The notes under the pieces are model-generated. The model searched no databases. It worked only from the letters and a program-made list of their open reading frames with translations, and was not told the origin of the DNA. The position numbers and the translations under genes are program-made. Source: Nemertoderma westbladi (lineage: Eukaryota > Xenacoelomorpha > Nemertodermatida > Nemertodermatidae). Taken from it: a stretch of 26,151 nucleotides of DNA. The stretch lies in NCBI GenBank assembly GCA_032718475.1, contig JAUCBJ010007150.1, positions 1 to 26,151 of the forward strand, read 5' to 3'. Positions within the stretch are counted from its first letter, which is position 1, and every line of letters begins with the position of its first letter. Of the stretch, positions 9,431 through 18,344 are shown in pieces.

Positions 9431-10169
9431 TGTTTCCTCTCTTTGAGGTTACATGAACATTACCCGGCGCGGGGCCACGTTTTCCTCTCTTTGAGGTTAA
9501 ACGAACATTACCCGGGCGCGGGGCCACGTTTTCCTCTCTTTGAGGTTAAACGAACATTACCCGGGCGCGGGGCCACGTTTTCCTCTCTTTCAGGTTACAT
9601 GAATAATACCCGGGCGCGGGGCCACGTTTTCCTCTCTTTGAGGTTAAACGAACATTACCCGGGCGCGGGGCCACGTTTTCCTCTCTTTCAGGTTACATGA
9701 ATAATACCCAGGCGCGGGGCCACGTTTTCCTCTCTTTGAGGTTAAACGAACATTACCCGGGCGCGGGGCCACGTTTTCCTCTCTTTCAGGTTACATGAAT
9801 AATACCCGGGCGCGGGGCCACGTTTTCCTCTCTTTGAGGTTAAACGAACATTACCCGGGCGCGGGGCCACGTTTTCCTCTCTTTCAGGTTACATGAATAA
9901 TACCCGGGCGCGGGGCCACGTTTTCCTCTCTTTGAGGTTAAACGAACATTACCCGGGCGCGGGGCCACGTTTTCCTCTCTTTCAGGTTACATGAATAATA
10001 CCCGGGCGCGGGGCCACGTTTTCCTCTCTTTGAGGTTAAACGAACATTACCCGGGCGCGGGGCCACGTTTTCCTCTCTTTCAGGTTACATGAATAATACC
10101 CGGGCACAGGGCCACGTTTTCCTCTCTTTGAGGTTACATGTATAATACCCGAGCACGGGACCACGTTTT
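9431..10169. repeat. 49-bp minisatellite with two alternating subtypes
   Basis: About 15 copies of a 49-bp unit built on TTTTCCTCTCTTT...GCGCGGGGCCACG lie in NCX intron 2. Subtype A has GAGGTTAAACGAACATTACC; subtype B has CAGGTTACATGAATAATACC. After two A units near the start, A and B alternate regularly, giving a 98-bp higher-order unit. The outermost units are diverged hybrids. Each unit is GC-rich with CpGs (CCCGGGCGCGGGG) in AT-rich surroundings. The 85-codon frame inside is simply the repeat read through and is not a gene. Confidence 0.96.
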
Positions 10170-10887
10170 AAACTTTAACCCTTTAATTTAATTTAATTAT
10201 ATTACAAATTCGTCTACTAAAATATTTTCTGTTTAAATCTCCATCTATTAAAATGCCCCAACTAATTACCATAAATCTATTGCTAAATTAGCACTCCTAA
10301 TACATAGTCCCTATCCTTCCTATTCTTATCTATCTACTTTCTACTCTACCTTAGCTACATTATCTATCTATCTATATGCCATCTTCTTTTTCACCTCTAT
10401 TCTGCATCTGCAACACCCTACAGTATAATATTACTTCAAACCACTACTTACTACATCCATTTTACATATATTTACATTTTATATAATCCGATCCTCCTGG
10501 TGGGCAGCCGTTTACTAGCCCTGCTATTTGGCTGTTCTCCAATACCCATTTATATAGAACTTACCATATATAGTATCTATTCATGTTAATTTCTATTTTA
10601 TACTGAGTTATTGTTATTTTGAATTATTATTTTCAACTTTGAAACATTGAAACATTAAACCTGTTTAAAAATTACAGAAATGTTGGCCACCTCGAATCCA
10701 GAGGTAACTTTAATCATGTCGAATAATCCTTTTTAATATAATAAGGAAATAAATTGTATGTAAAAACTTTAATAAAAATTCAATATGATCCTATGGTCGA
10801 TAAGACAGTAAGTTAGTTTGGTAGTTTAATGGTAAGCTAATAAATAGTATTGGTAGTATATATAAACAAACATTTCTTATTGTACAG
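10170..10887. other. NCX intron 2 remainder, nothing recognised
   Basis: AT-rich DNA with a pyrimidine-rich half (10260-10480) containing short TATC runs. The 3' end leads into the acceptor CTTATTGTACAG at 10876-10887. No gene is supported. Confidence 0.6.
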
Positions 10888-11117
10888 ATACCATACTGAA
10901 GATGAGACGGCAGTAGCTGGAGAGGATTACGTCGCTGCCAGTAGAATTCTGGAAATCGGGGAGGGAATCACTCGGGAAGAGATTGTTATAAACATTATCG
11001 ATGATAACATTTGGGAGCCGGATGAGGTATTCATCGTGAAATTATCGTCCGTTGTGGAAGGAAAAGCAATCATCGGTCGGACACAGAGTTGCGCAGTCAC
11101 CATTATAGATAACGATG
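10888..11117 (+). CDS. Na+/Ca2+ exchanger (NCX/SLC8) exon: second half of CBD1
   Basis: The acceptor TTGTACAG ends at 10887 and a near-perfect donor GTGAGT begins at 11118. The 230-base exon supplies the third base of an Arg codon, then YHTEDETAVAGEDY, EIVINIIDDNIWEPDEVF and CAVTIIDND, and leaves one base (G). This is the classic Calx-beta signature; compare FRTEDGTANAGSDY, IIDDDIFEEDENF and TIFDDD in vertebrate NCX1. The acidic clusters IIDDNIWEPDE and IDND lie where CBD1 binds calcium. The middle residue of the last cluster is Asn rather than Asp. Calcium bound here would activate transport. The frame runs on past the donor for 60 codons without resemblance to anything, so the splice site is the better 3' border. 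Confidence 0.92.
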
Positions 11118-11329
11118 GTGAGTGGTTTATTGGTTTAATCCTATTTTTGGCTCATTCCATACAAATGTCAACCGCAGTGCCAATTTTGAAAAAAGTGAAT
11201 TATTGCTTCTCATATCAATTTTCAGAACCAATATATTATGATGCGATTTACAAATTTAATATAAAAAAACCGCATCTAATTTGGTTAACTTTCTGAAATC
11301 AGGGGTGATATGCACCAATTTAGAATAGA

Positions 11330-11455
11330 ATGAGTCTAATTAGTTCACTAATTAGTGTAGACTCAGTCTAGAGTTAGATCAGTCTAATTTCTATATGCAC
11401 CAACATTTTCCAGTCTATTCTATTACTAGTTCAGTCTAATTAGATTAGACTGGAA
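11330..11455. repeat. Left subterminal repeats of the Harbinger element
   Basis: At least six forms of AGTCTAATT/TAGACT occur in both orientations, such as GAGTCTAATTAG, TAGACTCAGTCTAGAG, CAGTCTATTC and CAGTCTAATTAGATTAGACTG. The same words recur at 16360-16500 near the other end. In Harbinger elements such subterminal motifs are candidate binding sites for the Myb-like protein or transposase. Confidence 0.7.
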
Positions 11456-11859
11456 GAACCAATACAATGATTAGCCTCAATTGCATCAAATCCAATCACA
11501 GATCAGCATTTTTTTTAATGATTTATCATTGGCTGCCTGTCTAACACTGCATAGATGTTACCTTAATTATTAATACTCCAGTACTCTGCTGGAATTGTGT
11601 TGTGTGGTGCTGGTTTTTTACATTGTGGCTTGTACTTAGGCCTACATGTACATTGTGCAGTTGTGGGATGTTTCCTGATGTTATACCGGCTACCGGCAGA
11701 CATGTATGCTCAACTTACTCTGTTACTGTAAATACACTGAAATAGGCCTAAGCTAAATAAATAAATAGATAAATAAATGCTTAATCCCTACCGAAGAAGG
11801 CCTAGGTACTTCTGTACTTTGTAGGATAGCCTAGGCCTACACACTGACTCTGACACAGG

Positions 11860-11950
11860 TGCTGGTCACCTCGCCGCACTGCTACTTCTCAGCAGGTCAC
11901 CTCGCCGCAGATAATGTGCGGCGAGGTGACTTTGCGGCGAGGTGTCTCAC
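11860..11950. repeat. GC-rich GTCACCTCGCCGCA repeats with perfect hairpin
   Basis: GTCACCTCGCCGCA occurs at about 11865 and at 11896-11909. Its exact reverse complement is at 11917-11930, giving 14-bp arms around a 7-base loop. GCGGCGAGGTG then recurs at about 11934. The cluster is CpG-rich and lies about 600 bp upstream of the Myb-like gene, so it may be part of the element's regulatory region. Confidence 0.75.
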
Positions 11951-12009
11951 TGCGAATGCCATGTCAGCATGTCGCCGCAAATGTCATGGGGTGGATGGCA
12001 GCCCTGGGC

Positions 12010-12030
12010 CACGTGGCACGTGGCCACGTG
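12010..12030. promoter_or_regulatory. Three clustered CACGTG E-boxes
   Basis: CACGTG occurs at 12010-12015, 12017-12022 and 12025-12030. This palindrome is the canonical site for bHLH-ZIP factors such as the Myc/Max and USF families. The cluster is about 520 bp upstream of the Myb-like ORF inside the Harbinger element and may help drive its expression. Function is inferred from motif density only. Confidence 0.4.
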
Positions 12031-12061
12031 GGGTGTTTTCTTTCTTTAACCTTTCAGTTTG

Positions 12062-12240
12062 TTTACTCTGACCTAACTGACCGGTTGTTTTGGTTAGAAA
12101 TCCCGCCTCTGTAACCTGCTCCTTTCCCTGATATGGTAAAGTGACCGTTTATTGTTTTGGTTAGAAAGGCCCGCCTCTGCAACCTGCTCCTTCCCTTCAT
12201 TTTGTAAAGTGACTGTTTATTGTTTTGGACTGGAGGGCCC
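12062..12240. repeat. 64-68 bp minisatellite, 2.6 copies (inverted relative of the 24-kb array)
   Basis: The unit, with AAAGTGACCGTTTATTG, TTTTGGTTAGAAA, CCCGCCTCTG and AACCTGCTCCTTTCCCT, repeats at 64 and 68 bp. The reverse complement of the same unit forms the array at 23785-24230. It lies inside the Harbinger element upstream of its Myb-like gene. Confidence 0.85.
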
Positions 12241-12547
12241 CCAGTCCGGTTATTACCCTTATTTATTACCGGTATTTAAATATTTTATCAAGAGTTTTAT
12301 AGTGGCAGCCATGGGCCACCATACACAGATGTAGGGCCACCTACCTGCCTACTTCCAACTTCAGTACTGCAGTACTTGCTACCGGTACCGGTGACACTTC
12401 CTAGCTCATTTCATTCACTTCTATCTTACTATTGAACGCAGAATTCAGTCTTTAGTTGCATAATTCCTAATTATAATTCGTAGTCGTAGTCCCTCTGTCT
12501 CTCTGTCTGTCCCTCCCATACAGCAGTACTAGGTCTATTAATATGTA

Positions 12548-13405
12548 ATGATGAGTATTACTCGTGACATATCGAAGAGAATTGTATCCTTGGTTCAAGA
12601 GACATTTTATAACGAAATATCGGGTACTGATCGCGGCGGTGATTCCAATAGAAAGCGCATTAAAGCATGGGCAGAGATTGCAAAAATTATCTGTGCTGAG
12701 AATCATTCGATAAAAAAAACTCCATTGGAAATAAAAAAACACTATTATTATGTGAAAGGTGAAGCCAAGAAGAAGGCACTTTCAGTTAAGGCATCCCATA
12801 CGAAAACTGGAGGTGGACCACGTGAGAAACCAATGACCGAAACTCAGCTCCTCGTGTACGATTTTAATCGCGATAGTACTTCATTTAATGGCCTTCCATA
12901 TTTTTTGGATTCGCCGGTCTCTACGACTACTTCTGCGGATAATAGGCCTACCGGTAATAATAGGCCTAGAGTTAGAGATGCTATTGTTCCCCAATGTCTC
13001 CCTCTCCCTCAAGAAACAGTACCGTCAACAGCTCCGGTTGAATCAAATTTTATCTCCAGTTTCATTGGAAACACGACCGAGACGATTGATCTTGAATGTT
13101 TAAATGATAATACGCCGTTGGCCCCGTTGCCTAATATTGTTGATCTAGACGATCTAACCACCGGTAATAGTAGTGAAGCTGCAGATCCTAGTTCCTCTGC
13201 AGTTGGTGTTCCTACAGTTTCTCCGCAAGGTCGTAGTGCTCATCCTGGTTACCCGTCTAAAAGGCGCAAAGTAGCTGCAGGTTCGGAAGTTAAACAGTTG
13301 CAATTAGAAGTATTGTCGATGCAACTGAAAAACCAAAAACTCATGTTTTCTACACTCGAAAAATGTAATATTGCATTGGACAAGTATCTCGAGGGGCGCT
13401 ACTAA
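12548..13405 (+). CDS. Harbinger-associated Myb/SANT-like DNA-binding protein
   Basis: The product has 285 residues. Residues 5-75 have the aromatic and basic spacing of a Myb/SANT-like domain (W41, then IAKIICAEN, then KKHYYYVKGEAKKKA). KTGGGP at 86-91 and a hydrophobic FNGLPYFLDS stretch follow, the hallmark of the Myb-like protein (Myb_DNA-bind_5 type) encoded by Harbinger transposons. The middle is Ser/Thr/Pro-rich. Near residue 240 SKRRKVA looks like a nuclear localisation signal, followed by a C-terminal helix rich in L, Q and K that may be a coiled coil. In this superfamily the partner helps bring transposase to the nucleus and to the transposon ends. The ATG at 12548 gives the whole domain; a second Met follows directly. 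The frame is unbroken, so the gene may still work. It faces the transposase gene. Confidence 0.85.
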   Translation: MMSITRDISKRIVSLVQETFYNEISGTDRGGDSNRKRIKAWAEIAKIICAENHSIKKTPLEIKKHYYYVKGEAKKKALSVKASHTKTGGGPREKPMTETQLLVYDFNRDSTSFNGLPYFLDSPVSTTTSADNRPTGNNRPRVRDAIVPQCLPLPQETVPSTAPVESNFISSFIGNTTETIDLECLNDNTPLAPLPNIVDLDDLTTGNSSEAADPSSSAVGVPTVSPQGRSAHPGYPSKRRKVAAGSEVKQLQLEVLSMQLKNQKLMFSTLEKCNIALDKYLEGRY

Positions 13406-13973
13406 CAAACTAGACTGGTTGATTATTACCGATATCTTGATGTGAGCTTTAGGCATAATAAAAGGCATATGTTTTGCTTTCATTCCGAATTATTAACTAA
13501 TTAATTAATAGGGCTATGACAGTATATTTGTTTTGTTCGCTTGATTAGTCATTATCGATATTATAAGATATTATAAATAATATTTTTAATATTAATTATT
13601 TATTACATGGGAAAAAAGTATAACTTTTTCTCACTATTCTCGATATATGTTATTTACCGAGCGCAAGCGAGGTTAATAAAGATCTGAGAGAATAATAATG
13701 AAAAAATTGTTCTACATTTTTTCCCATGAAATTCATCCAAAAAGTTACAATTTAAGAATAAAATAGTTAGTCACCTATCTCTATCCTTTATCCTCCATTA
13801 TAATATATTCTCGATACATCCAATGGGAAGGAATAAATATTATTATTTAGTTTATTATAGACAACAACAAAACTCAACTCCGCCGCACTGCCATAAAATA
13901 ATTATCAGCAATTAATTAGGAACCGAAGGTTACTTTCTGTAAGAATTTGATGTAGTAATAGTATTATTGACCA
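13406..13973. other. Spacer between the two converging Harbinger genes
   Basis: About 570 AT-rich bases with no gene. The spacer contains the MITE-like repeat at 13607-13731 and presumably polyadenylation signals for both genes; AATAAA words occur on both strands. Confidence 0.5.
13607..13731. mobile_element. Small foldback (MITE-like) element
   Basis: ATGGGAAAAAA near 13608 pairs with TTTTTTCCCAT near 13719-13729. The similarity continues inward as an imperfect stem (TTTTTCTCACTATTCTC against GAGAATAATAATGAAAAA). The centre carries ACCGAGCGCAAGCGAGGT, itself a small hairpin. A diverged copy lies at 8545-8660, so it is a dispersed family and here a passenger inside the Harbinger element. Confidence 0.65.
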
Positions 13974-14990
13974 TTAATTAGTAAAGTGGGTATTTACTAT
14001 GTGGTCTCTGTATGCAGCCCCTGAATTAAGCTGGACGGGAAACTCCATTTCATCTTCATTCTCGAACAACTGCAGACCTTCTTCTTGGGGCACATTCTGA
14101 CGTCGATCAATAGCAATGTTGTGCAAAACTGCGCAAGCTCCAATAATGTTAGGAACTCTATCCAACATTACCCGACATCCATCATACAGGACTCTGAAGC
14201 GCCTTTTCCAAATTCCAATGGTTTGCTCAACAAGCACCCTTGTTTTCCTGTGTGCTTTGTTATAACGTTTCTGTGAAGCTGTTAGAGGATTGAGAAATGG
14301 GCTCATCAACCAAGATCGACAAGGATATCCGGAGTCTCCGAGAACGATTCCGGTGCAGTCTCCATTCTCAAAAGAATTCCATAATTCGGAATTTCGAAGC
14401 ACCCACGAGTCGTGACAACTGCCGGGCCAACGAGCATTGCAATTCACAATCTTCATGTTGTGATCACATGCAATTTGTACGTTGATTGAGTAAAAAAATT
14501 TTCTGTTCATGAATGAATTGTCTGCTCTCGATGGATTCGGCATTCTTATATGCGTTCCATCAATGCAAGCTACAACTCCCGGAAATCCTGCAATTTCGAA
14601 AAATCCTGCTTGAGTTGTTTGTTTTGAAACAGCGCACACAGGGAATTTGACGAATTCTGGAACTTTTTGGTTCAAAGCGCTGCTTACTTGGGCAACAATT
14701 CTTGACACAGAACTCTGGTGTACACCAATTGTATCGCATACACTTTGTTGCAACGAGTTTGATGCAAAGTATCTCAGTGCAATACAGACTTGTGTGATTT
14801 TTGGAATCGGACGATTCAACAATGTGCCATAACCATTTAATTCGGGATCTAAAAGGTCGGTGATGTATCGAATGGTTTCACCATCAAAGCGATATCTTCT
14901 TAGCAATTCAGTGTCGTCAAATTCTAACAAAGGGTCGAGTATTGGTCTCGCATAACGTGGACATTCATACAGATCAACAACATCTGCCAT
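13974..14990 (-). CDS. Harbinger DDE transposase (HARBI1-like)
   Basis: The protein has 338 residues, close to HARBI1-type nucleases. A helix-turn-helix-like segment lies at about 79-102 (QQSVCDTIGVHQSSVSRIVA). The DDE nuclease follows: CIDGTHIRM with D144, the conserved GSCHDSW at about 190-196, VLGDSGYP with D219, and VEQTIGIWKRRF with E255. The second Asp to Glu gap of 35 residues fits the family. The enzyme would cut the element at its terminal repeats and join it to a 3-bp target. The start ATG at 14990-14988 gives a full N-terminus, and all catalytic residues are present with no stop. Its Myb-like partner lies opposite at 12548-13405. The host HARBI1 gene is unlikely because terminal repeats surround the pair. 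Confidence 0.95.
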   Translation of the reverse strand: MADVVDLYECPRYARPILDPLLEFDDTELLRRYRFDGETIRYITDLLDPELNGYGTLLNRPIPKITQVCIALRYFASNSLQQSVCDTIGVHQSSVSRIVAQVSSALNQKVPEFVKFPVCAVSKQTTQAGFFEIAGFPGVVACIDGTHIRMPNPSRADNSFMNRKFFYSINVQIACDHNMKIVNCNARWPGSCHDSWVLRNSELWNSFENGDCTGIVLGDSGYPCRSWLMSPFLNPLTASQKRYNKAHRKTRVLVEQTIGIWKRRFRVLYDGCRVMLDRVPNIIGACAVLHNIAIDRRQNVPQEEGLQLFENEDEMEFPVQLNSGAAYRDHIVNTHFTN

Positions 14991-16359
14991 ACTATATTAA
15001 TAGTTGTGTGATCAATGGTGATCAATAGTGTTCAATGTAAATTAACAGTTATTCGATGATATATTTTAAAATTGAATGTGATATCAGCTTGAGAATAATG
15101 TAAAAATTTTGATTTGTGCATTATTAAAAAAAGGTTTATTATGAATTATTACTTGTTTGACAATATTTCGTCTATGTTACTAACCAAAAAATAACATACT
15201 GACCATTCGAAAGAGCATATGGGCATAATCAGAAATTCGTAACATTTTTTACGAAAAATTAAGATATTTGAATGGGAATTTTTTGCTATTCGTGATTTTA
15301 TTTGGATAAATTCCTTCGAAAAATGACTAAAATAACAGAATGTTAACACTGTTAAAATACTAATATTAATACGTTAACTATATCTATACTATGTGTGGCA
15401 ATCAGTTTTGAAAACTTGCTAAAATTCTGGCGCTTTCTTCATGTCCCTACCTTCCATAAATTGATCAAATTTTGAATTAAACAATATCATATTCATGGTT
15501 TTTGTTTTCAAAATTTATTTTTTTAAGCTTAAGCAGATTTTATGGGCATTCGATTTCAGTTGTTTATTTTAATTACTAAAGGTTAGAGGTAGAAGTTTTC
15601 TTAGAGTTTTCCTCTATCGATTCTTGTAGTTTTTGTTCCAAAATGTATGCACAGGTCAGAGATATAATTTCACGGCATAAACTAAACGTGCTGTGAAATT
15701 TCACGGCATAACCTAAATGTGCCGTGAAATTTCACGGCATAAACTATACGTGCTGCGAAATTTCACGGCATAAACTAAACGTGCCGCGAAATTTCATGGC
15801 AAAACTAAACTGCCGCGAAGCTGATTTATTTATTAACTGTGTCCGTTGTGGGCCACCGTAATAAACAGCTTGTTATTTTCGAATTATTATATTTTGAGCA
15901 CTATAAGCTCCAATAAACTTTGAGATTTTGTGTGATAAAGGTATCAAATTATCTTTGTTCCAAACAACAGCCATTAAATGATTATGCCCGATATTCGATA
16001 GTGGTGGTAGCGAGCTGTTCCCATGACCGTTATGGGAAATAGTTTTTACGTGAAATCGAAAGTTAATAGCGTGTTAGAAAGATGTTCTAAGCATTTTCAC
16101 AAACATAAAATATTATTTGACACCCTCGGCTCACCCATAATAATGTATTGCACTAATATCAAACTTTTACAAAGTTCTTTTGCTAAATTTTATGTGGCTT
16201 ACCGCTTACTCTACTTGCAGTACGTGTATATTGTAAATGTATGTACAATACAGTATAATGTCCACTCGTTACTCAATTTTATTTACTACAGAATAGCAAA
16301 TAGGCTGATTGTTTGGCTCGTAACTATTGGAAACATATCAGCAGCTGAGCAGAAACTAT
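14991..16359. other. Right internal spacer of the Harbinger element
   Basis: This AT-rich stretch upstream of the transposase holds its promoter region, but no clear TATA/Inr pair stands out. A 31-bp tandem array is at 15661-15820. Frames of 60-112 codons here have no recognisable features and are not called. Confidence 0.5.
15661..15820. repeat. 31-bp tandem repeat with CCGTGAAATTTCACGG palindromes
   Basis: Five copies of a 31-bp unit read AATTTCACGGCATAAACTAA followed by ACGTGCYGYGA. Unit junctions create the 16-bp palindrome CCGTGAAATTTCACGG (exact near 15721-15736, degenerate elsewhere). Placed about 700 bp upstream of the transposase start, it could bind a dimeric protein, or be an ordinary minisatellite. 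Confidence 0.85.
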
Positions 16360-16500
16360 AATATTAGACACCTATTAGCTGTCTAATATTTATATTCTAA
16401 TTAGACTAGAAATTAGGCTAGTCTAAAGTTGGTGCATAATGATTAGACTGAGCTGGTTCTAATTAGGACAGGTTACCTAGTTCAGACTAATTAGATCGCT
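16360..16500. repeat. Right subterminal repeats of the Harbinger element
   Basis: Contains CTAATTAGACTAG, GGCTAGTCTAAAG, GATTAGACTGAGC and CAGACTAATTAG, the same family of words as the left end. GTTGGTGCATAATG near 16430 also repeats part of the terminal inverted repeat. Confidence 0.7.
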
Positions 16501-16965
16501 TGGTGCATACCACCCCTGGTGTTATTCGCCCTTACCGTTTAAAACTGCAAAAATACAGTGAACTAAGTGCATAATATGACAACCGTGTTTTATGAGTAGC
16601 TTTAGGCAGAAGGCAACGTAATAGAGTACTTTTCGAAGCAAAACAATCATATTTTCTAATGAAATCATTTGCTGTCAATTAAATAATAATAATAAGTTTT
16701 TAATTCAGCTAAAAAATGCCATATCTAAAATCGTAACTAGTAAAAATTAGCACCAGGATAATAAATAATGTTATATAGTGCATATAAAACAACTTTGTGT
16801 CTAATAATTCATTGCCCAAAGTCTACTTTCATCATAATGTCCCGCAATTTACGCTGAACACCATATTTTATTTGTACAGGATAGACATATTATAATAGAA
16901 TGATTTATTATTGATAGTAACAATGTGTTGGCAAGCTGTATTTTTCGAGGTGTTTTTTATTATAC

Positions 16966-17139
16966 ATTTATTATAGCAAGGGATCTAGTGGTCTTAACCT
17001 CGAATGATAAGTTTATTTTAACGAAAATAACTTATCTTTTACTGGCGCAATTGTAGGACTAATCCCATCACATGCGTACTTTTTAACCGGGTAGTGTACA
17101 AATTTGTACACTACCCCTAGATCCCTTCCTATAATAAAT
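16966..17139. mobile_element. Foldback MITE with nested palindromes
   Basis: Arms of 23 bp at 16966-16988 and 17117-17139 are inverted copies with one mismatch (core TTATAGCAAGGGATCTAG). Inside are a near-palindrome at 17006-17036 (GATAAGTTTATTTT with AAAATAACTTATC) and a perfect 28-bp palindrome at 17089-17116 built on GGGTAGTGTACAAA. No ORF. The target duplication is unclear because the flanks are ATA-rich. Confidence 0.7.
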
Positions 17140-17246
17140 ATATAATAATAGAATGATGTTATGTCGTTTGCAAAGCACAAATATATGTATCATTAATCTG
17201 GGATACTTAGTTTGTTTGTGGTGTTTCGTGTTATGTGGTAAACAGG

Positions 17247-17276
17247 TGTCCCGCACTTTACGTAAAGTGCGGGACA
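17247..17276. repeat. Perfect 30-bp palindrome around TTTACGTAAA
   Basis: TGTCCCGCACTTTAC is followed at once by its exact reverse complement. The same 15-mer recurs alone at 19589-19603, and with one change at 16838-16852. The right half here and the copy at 19589 form an inverted pair 2.3 kb apart that could be transposon ends. Confidence 0.9.
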
Positions 17277-17716
17277 AAAAGGAGAAATATCAAAGGAAGT
17301 AGAGAAAGCGTGTACTTACATAGATGGAAGAACTTCAACTGAAATAATCATAACAGACATAATAACTTCATATCAATATCTGATATCAAGACACTATGAA
17401 AAAATGCCTGAAGATCACGTATATTTCAGTAAAATATCCTCAATATTTTAATTTTTATTCTATTTTATTTTTATTTTTATTCTATTTTTATTAGTTTTTT
17501 CATACTCTGAATAATATTTTGTAGGCCTACCATTAACCCGCCCTTCCTGGCTGGAGCGTAGTACAATCTCCCATATGCGCCACGACCTAGACCGTTCATG
17601 GTACGCTACTACAGTATTTATTAACGGTTTTATGGGTGCACTACAGTTCCATGTCTAATCTGGCTATCTAATCTGTATTACATTACGCCTACAGCGCACT
17701 TAATGGTATTTAGGAG

Positions 17717-18344
17717 CCCGCTTGACAGCGGGATACTTACTGTAAGAATCTCAGGGATACTTTCTGTAAAAATCTCAGGATACATTACACTGACTGACTG
17801 ACTGACATACTGACTGATAATTATCTAGGTTAAGGCACTTCCTGCCTGGCGATTTTGATAAAATTTTGCAAGTACATTGCTTTGGTGGTTCATAATCGCG
17901 TTACAAAATTTCAGATCGATTCTAGGCCCGCTTGACAGCGGGATACTTACTGTAAGAATCTCAGGGATACTTTCTGTAAAAATCTCAGGATACATTACAC
18001 TGACTGACTGACTGACATACTGACTGATAATTATCTAGGTTAAGGCACTTCCTGCCTGGCGATTTTGATAAAATTTTGCAAGTACATTGCTTTGGTGGTT
18101 CATAATCGCGTTACAAAATTTCAGATCGATTCTAGGCCCGCTTGACAGCGGGATACTTACTGTAAGAATCTCAGGGATACTTTCTGTAAAAATCTCAGGA
18201 TACATTACACTGACTGACTGACTGACATACTGACTGATAATTATCTAGGTTAAGGCACTTCCTGCCTGGCGATTTTGATAAAATTTTGCAAGTACATTGC
18301 TTTGGTGGTTCATAATCGCGTTACAAAATTTCAGATCGATTCTA
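17717..18344. repeat. Three identical tandem copies of a 210-bp block
   Basis: Copies start at CCCGCTTGACAGCGGG at 17717, 17927 and 18137, exactly 210 bp apart, and I see no differences between them. Each holds a CCCGCTTGACAGCGGG hairpin, a duplicated GGATACTT...AAATCTCAGG, a (CTGA)n run and the palindrome-like TTCCTGCCTGGC. The third copy ends at GATCGATTCTA before unique sequence. Identity implies a very recent triplication or an assembly effect. A diverged relative of the hairpin is near 18836-18855. Confidence 0.95.

Larger units (their letters stand above)
11300..16518. mobile_element. Harbinger (PIF/Harbinger) DNA transposon, 5.2 kb
   Basis: The ends are inverted repeats: CAGGGGTGATATGCACCAA at 11300-11318 and, on the other strand, CAGGGGTGGTATGCACCAA at 16518-16500, with one mismatch in 19. 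The two expected Harbinger genes lie inside, a Myb/SANT-like gene on + and a DDE transposase on -, with converging 3' ends. Both ends are dense in AGTCTAATTAGACT-like words (about 11330-11455 and 16375-16500), probably binding sites for the element's proteins. The family normally duplicates a 3-bp TWA target; the bases flanking the ends here do not match each other, so the target duplication is unclear or decayed. It lies inside NCX intron 3. Both genes are open, so the copy may be recent. Confidence 0.88.

Noticed and set aside
9443-9700. 85-codon open frame with repeated LRLNEHYPGAGPRFPLF-like peptide
   Set aside because: It is the 49-bp minisatellite read through; no splice sites or domain, and the frame ends within the array.
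16023-16361. 112-codon frame near the right end of the Harbinger element
   Set aside because: No domain, AT-driven composition, and not a known Harbinger component.
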